This document shows positions 61,431 to 64,000 of a DNA stretch of 64,000 nucleotides, piece by piece (the stretch's first letter is position 1; each line of letters starts with the position of its first letter). The notes beneath the pieces were generated by a model. It did not search any database. It saw only the letters and a list, made by a program, of their open reading frames with translations, and was not told the DNA's origin. The stretch comes from Sulfurimonas sp. RIFOXYD12_FULL_33_39 (lineage in GTDB: Bacteria > Campylobacterota > Campylobacteria > Campylobacterales > Sulfurimonadaceae). The position numbers and the translations under genes are program-made. The DNA lies in contig MICF01000003.1 of NCBI GenBank assembly GCA_001829785.1, positions 234,586-298,585 of the forward strand. The letters run 5' to 3'.

Positions 61431-63290
61431 CTAAAAAATATACTCTAGTGTAAAAATAGCTCGTCTCTCCAACGTAGGTACTTTGAGATTGTTTATGCTT
61501 GTTTGGCTTGCTTTATCAAGCAGATTCTCGCCTTTTAATTTTAAGTCTAGTTTTTTACTGTAATGATAAATTATTCCGGCCGTATAATCATAGCCCGATT
61601 CAACAGCTACTCCGTCATATCCGGTGTATGAAGATCTATAAACAAGTTCGTTATATATATCAAACTTATTGACTCTATTATAAAGTTGAACTAAGGCTCC
61701 ATCTTTTGAACTAAAAGAAGAGCTGTCTTTGTAAGCTTTAAAGTACTCTAATACAACTTTATTATCTGCATCAAACTTGTAGTTAGATGATATGCAAAAC
61801 TGCTTAAGATTAGACTCTTTATCGCTATTTACATACATTTTTGTCGTTGGATTAAGTACTATGGGATTTTTAGATTTAGAAGCACCGGCTGCAATAGTTA
61901 AAGTTAAGTTCTCTTTTTTGTACTGGGCTTCAATCTTTGTTATAAGTGCTTTTGAACTCTCTAAATTTGGATTTGGAATATTTATCGGAGAGAATGTCGT
62001 TTGTGCGAATATAGGGTAGCTGTAGTTTTCTTGTAAAAAAGCTTTTATCGAAAAATCGTCATTTAGTTTGCTTATGTATGCAAGGCGGAGTACATTTTCT
62101 GTAGATGACTTGTTAAATGAGTCTTTATAATAGTCAATTTTAGCACCCATAACTATTTGGTTGTCTTCATTTATATTATATACATCTTCAAAATATAACA
62201 TGTAGATATCTAAATCTTTCGGACCCAGTGTTATCGGTTTGCTTAAAGTATTGCTTTTAAATTCATCGAGAAATAGACTTTTTTGTTTTATCTGAGCGCC
62301 AAATAAAAAGTTATTCTCTTTATAGCTATATCTTTTTTCTAAAGTAACGCTGTTTGCATAAGAACCTGTCCTTACGTTTATATTGCTACTTATAGTGTCG
62401 TCAAAAAGTGTTATTCCGGTGGCATCGCTATTGTCTATATCTAGTTTTTCGTAGGTAGTTGACAAGATTAGTTTTAAAGAGTTGCCAAAGTATTTGGTAT
62501 ATTGTGCATAACTGTACCTTGTATCTATGAGTCCGTCTGTTATAGATGGACCAAAACCGCTAAAAAGATTGTATCTCTCGATTGCGCTTCCCGCTTCAAT
62601 GGTATAGTCGTTTTTTTTGGAGAAGTTAAAGTAAAACTGTCCTCTATTGCCATCTCTTGATAGTGTGCTACTATTTGATTTGTACTCATTAAAATTATTA
62701 TTATTTATATCAATGTTTGCCAAATATGAGTACTCGCCATAGCTGTTTACGTCAATTACCTGAACTCTTGAACCTTTTTTTGAATCAACAGAAGCTTGAG
62801 CAATAGTTGCATTTTCTCTTGATGGGTCTTTTGTGTACATTTTTATTATCATATTGCCAGGCTCGCCGCTAAAAGCGATGTTGTTTGAGGCTTGATATAC
62901 TTCTATATGGTCTATAAAATTTAATCCCATTTTGCCAAACTGTGCCAAGCCGGTTCCTGAAGTGATTGATGTAAGTTCATAAGAGTTTATAAGTATTTTA
63001 ACAGATGGTGTTGCTTGTTCCGACGATGTTGCCCTAACAATAGAACTCATACCAAATCTAGTGTTTTTAAGAGTAAACATTCTTATTGTTTTTAAGACGT
63101 CGTTTAATGTATAAGCCTGCATCTTATCCAAGTCGGAGCGTGAAAATAGTATCAGATGACCTGATTTTTCCTCTTTTGTATTAAAATATAGTTCATCTGC
63201 ATCTCTATACTCAGATAATAGATTATCAAGATTTGTATCATTACTATATAAAAGAGCCGTAAAAAACAGCAATAAAATTGTTATTTTCAA
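61431..63290 (-). CDS. TonB-dependent outer-membrane receptor
   Basis: A 619-residue outer-membrane protein with a signal peptide (about 1-16). The plug domain (about 40-160) has LILFSRSDLDKMQAYTLNDVLKTI, in parts LILFSRSDLDKMQAYTLNDV, followed by SVKILINSYEL and FIDHIEVYQASNNIAFSGEPGN, which match plug-domain motifs (the last normally PxSxxYGxxAxGG). The barrel follows, with alternating aromatic strands, and ends RRAIFTLEYIF with a terminal Phe. No clear TonB box is seen; the plug is short. The substrate cannot be read from sequence; no iron or cobalamin ABC genes are adjacent. First gene of a three-gene operon with a small periplasmic protein and a GGDEF-EAL protein. Confidence 0.85.
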   Translation of the reverse strand: MKITILLLFFTALLYSNDTNLDNLLSEYRDADELYFNTKEEKSGHLILFSRSDLDKMQAYTLNDVLKTIRMFTLKNTRFGMSSIVRATSSEQATPSVKILINSYELTSITSGTGLAQFGKMGLNFIDHIEVYQASNNIAFSGEPGNMIIKMYTKDPSRENATIAQASVDSKKGSRVQVIDVNSYGEYSYLANIDINNNNFNEYKSNSSTLSRDGNRGQFYFNFSKKNDYTIEAGSAIERYNLFSGFGPSITDGLIDTRYSYAQYTKYFGNSLKLILSTTYEKLDIDNSDATGITLFDDTISSNINVRTGSYANSVTLEKRYSYKENNFLFGAQIKQKSLFLDEFKSNTLSKPITLGPKDLDIYMLYFEDVYNINEDNQIVMGAKIDYYKDSFNKSSTENVLRLAYISKLNDDFSIKAFLQENYSYPIFAQTTFSPINIPNPNLESSKALITKIEAQYKKENLTLTIAAGASKSKNPIVLNPTTKMYVNSDKESNLKQFCISSNYKFDADNKVVLEYFKAYKDSSSFSSKDGALVQLYNRVNKFDIYNELVYRSSYTGYDGVAVESGYDYTAGIIYHYSKKLDLKLKGENLLDKASQTSINNLKVPTLERRAIFTLEYIF

Positions 63291-63355
63291 TAATAAATCC
63301 TAATCTAAGTACTACGATAAGCAACGTAATTAAAGTTATTATATATAATGAGTGC

Positions 63356-63931
63356 TTATTTTATACTTGCGTCTGCCAAAGATAAACAAAATAAAATTTT
63401 GTTATTGTTTTTCTCTAATTCATGTATGGCTTGCGTAAATGTCAAACTTGTCGTAACTATGTCATCTACTAAAACTAACTCGGTTTTCTTTAAGTTTTTT
63501 ACTTCAAAATCTCTGGGATTTAAGAGTCTAAACTCTCTACTTTTTCCTGAATACGAAACTCTATTTTTTGCTCTTAGCTTGTTAAAAAGAGGTTTTATAT
63601 TTTTACTTTTTAAAGCTTTGTTTAGTATCGCCGTATGTGAGTAGCCGTTTTTTACATGATCATCAACTGCAATTGAATTTATAACATGTGGATAAGTAAA
63701 TTCAGAAGCAAATTTTTTAAAAGAGTTTTTTGCAAGTAAGGAGTACATGTAGTAACCTAAATCGGTATGTTTTGTGTGAAGAAGCTCTTTTATGTCGTCG
63801 TATCTGTAAAATGAGATAACTTCTATATCATTAATGATTTTTCGTCTGTAAATGGAGGGTGTTAAAAACGTGTTTTGACACTTAGGACAGATATGCGAGA
63901 ACGACAATTTTTCGCAAAGCAAACATCTCAT
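63356..63931 (-). CDS. comF: ComF family phosphoribosyltransferase-like protein
   Basis: A 191-residue protein of the ComF/GntX family, needed for natural transformation in several bacteria. The N-terminal zinc ribbon has CLLC and CPKC (Cys3, Cys6, Cys15, Cys18). The phosphoribosyltransferase-like domain has VINSIAVDDH, RAKNRVSYSGKSREFRLLNP and a PRPP-loop ELVLVDDIVTTSLTFTQA, in which the Gly usually after TT is Ser. It is oriented away from the window end. dprA also occurs in the window, 20 kb away. Confidence 0.88.
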   Translation of the reverse strand: MRCLLCEKLSFSHICPKCQNTFLTPSIYRRKIINDIEVISFYRYDDIKELLHTKHTDLGYYMYSLLAKNSFKKFASEFTYPHVINSIAVDDHVKNGYSHTAILNKALKSKNIKPLFNKLRAKNRVSYSGKSREFRLLNPRDFEVKNLKKTELVLVDDIVTTSLTFTQAIHELEKNNNKILFCLSLADASIK

Positions 63932-63954
63932 AAATTATCTCTTTTTTTATTCAT

Positions 63955-64000
63955 AGACTGCCGCGTCGCTAAAGCTCCTCGCAGTGACGTCATTGCGAGC
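63955..64000. repeat. Interspersed palindromic repeat, cut by the window end
   Basis: AGACTGCCGCGTCGCTAAAG, then CTCCTCGCAGTGACG and the beginning of the inverted half, TCATTGCGAGC, where the window stops. This is the CGTCATTGCGAG-type intergenic palindrome found in many bacteria. A decayed copy lies at 59034-59098. Confidence 0.65.

Noticed and set aside
1..64000. CRISPR arrays, prophage, insertion sequences, integrons, toxin-antitoxin pairs
   Set aside because: I saw no regularly spaced repeats, transposase, integrase or toxin-like genes; genes are tightly packed housekeeping functions.

Overview
This 64 kb window is chromosomal DNA of an AT-rich Campylobacterota (epsilonproteobacterial) bacterium, most likely a free-living Sulfurimonas-like species. 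The evidence is the gene content and order: hobA follows lysC and precedes holB and folP; a PglG-like gene lies near cheY-prmA-ftsH; purD is followed by lptD, pnp and a detached atpE; a CetA/CetB-type split energy-taxis pair is present; and there are several c-di-GMP proteins. I see no phage, insertion sequence, integron, CRISPR array or rRNA operon. This is core genome, so the unusual features are small: RNA leaders, a short unlisted ORF, degenerate enzymes and regulatory sites.

Layout. 1-4.1 kb: the 3' end of nadB, nhaD, guaA and hemD. 4.2-6.2 kb: a structured RNA with 6S architecture, a convergent cold-shock-domain protein, and the purD promoter with a terminator-like leader hairpin. 6.2-13.6 kb: purD, an RDD protein, lptD, a phosphoribosyltransferase, pnp, atpE and tRNA-Leu(GAG). 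13.8-18.3 kb: a potassium module made of a 26-residue membrane peptide, a KdpD-type kinase, a KdpE-type regulator, TrkA and TrkH. 18.3-23.3 kb: trpA coupled to an HPt protein, panB, ruvB, an AI-2E family permease and a lipid A acyltransferase. 23.4-29.6 kb: a pglG-like gene, hisH, hisA, cheY, prmA, ftsH and a degenerate phosphatidylserine decarboxylase homologue. 29.6-39.1 kb: a large TPR membrane protein, serS, a PAS-GGDEF-EAL protein, a MetF-family protein, serB, a small HTH-like protein and an OmpA-domain protein. 39.2-47.6 kb: rpsF-ssb-rpsR, a polysaccharide deacetylase-like protein, dprA, queA, tatC, tatB, hemW and the CetAB-like pair. 47.7-53.1 kb: rppH, lysC, hobA, holB, folP and a CBS-GGDEF protein. 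53.1-64 kb: a lipoprotein, grpE-dnaK, an AsmA-like repeat protein, an operon of TonB receptor, small periplasmic protein and GGDEF-EAL protein, and comF.

How the genes work together. Housekeeping functions dominate: nucleotide synthesis, NAD, haem, folate, histidine and aspartate-family synthesis, translation, replication control, envelope assembly (LptD, acyltransferase, Tat) and proteostasis. Signalling is prominent, with three diguanylate cyclase-type proteins that all keep an RxxD site before the GG[D/E]EF motif, an orphan CheY, an HPt protein, a two-component system and a taxis receptor pair. DprA and ComF suggest natural transformation.

The best candidates for undescribed biology are the potassium module with its 26-residue peptide, a possible RNA thermometer hiding the dnaK ribosome binding site together with a HAIR-like operator at the grpE promoter, a short terminated leader before purD, and a TonB receptor wired to a c-di-GMP protein whose EAL domain has lost one catalytic glutamate. 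All functional assignments come from reading motifs by eye; no database search was possible.
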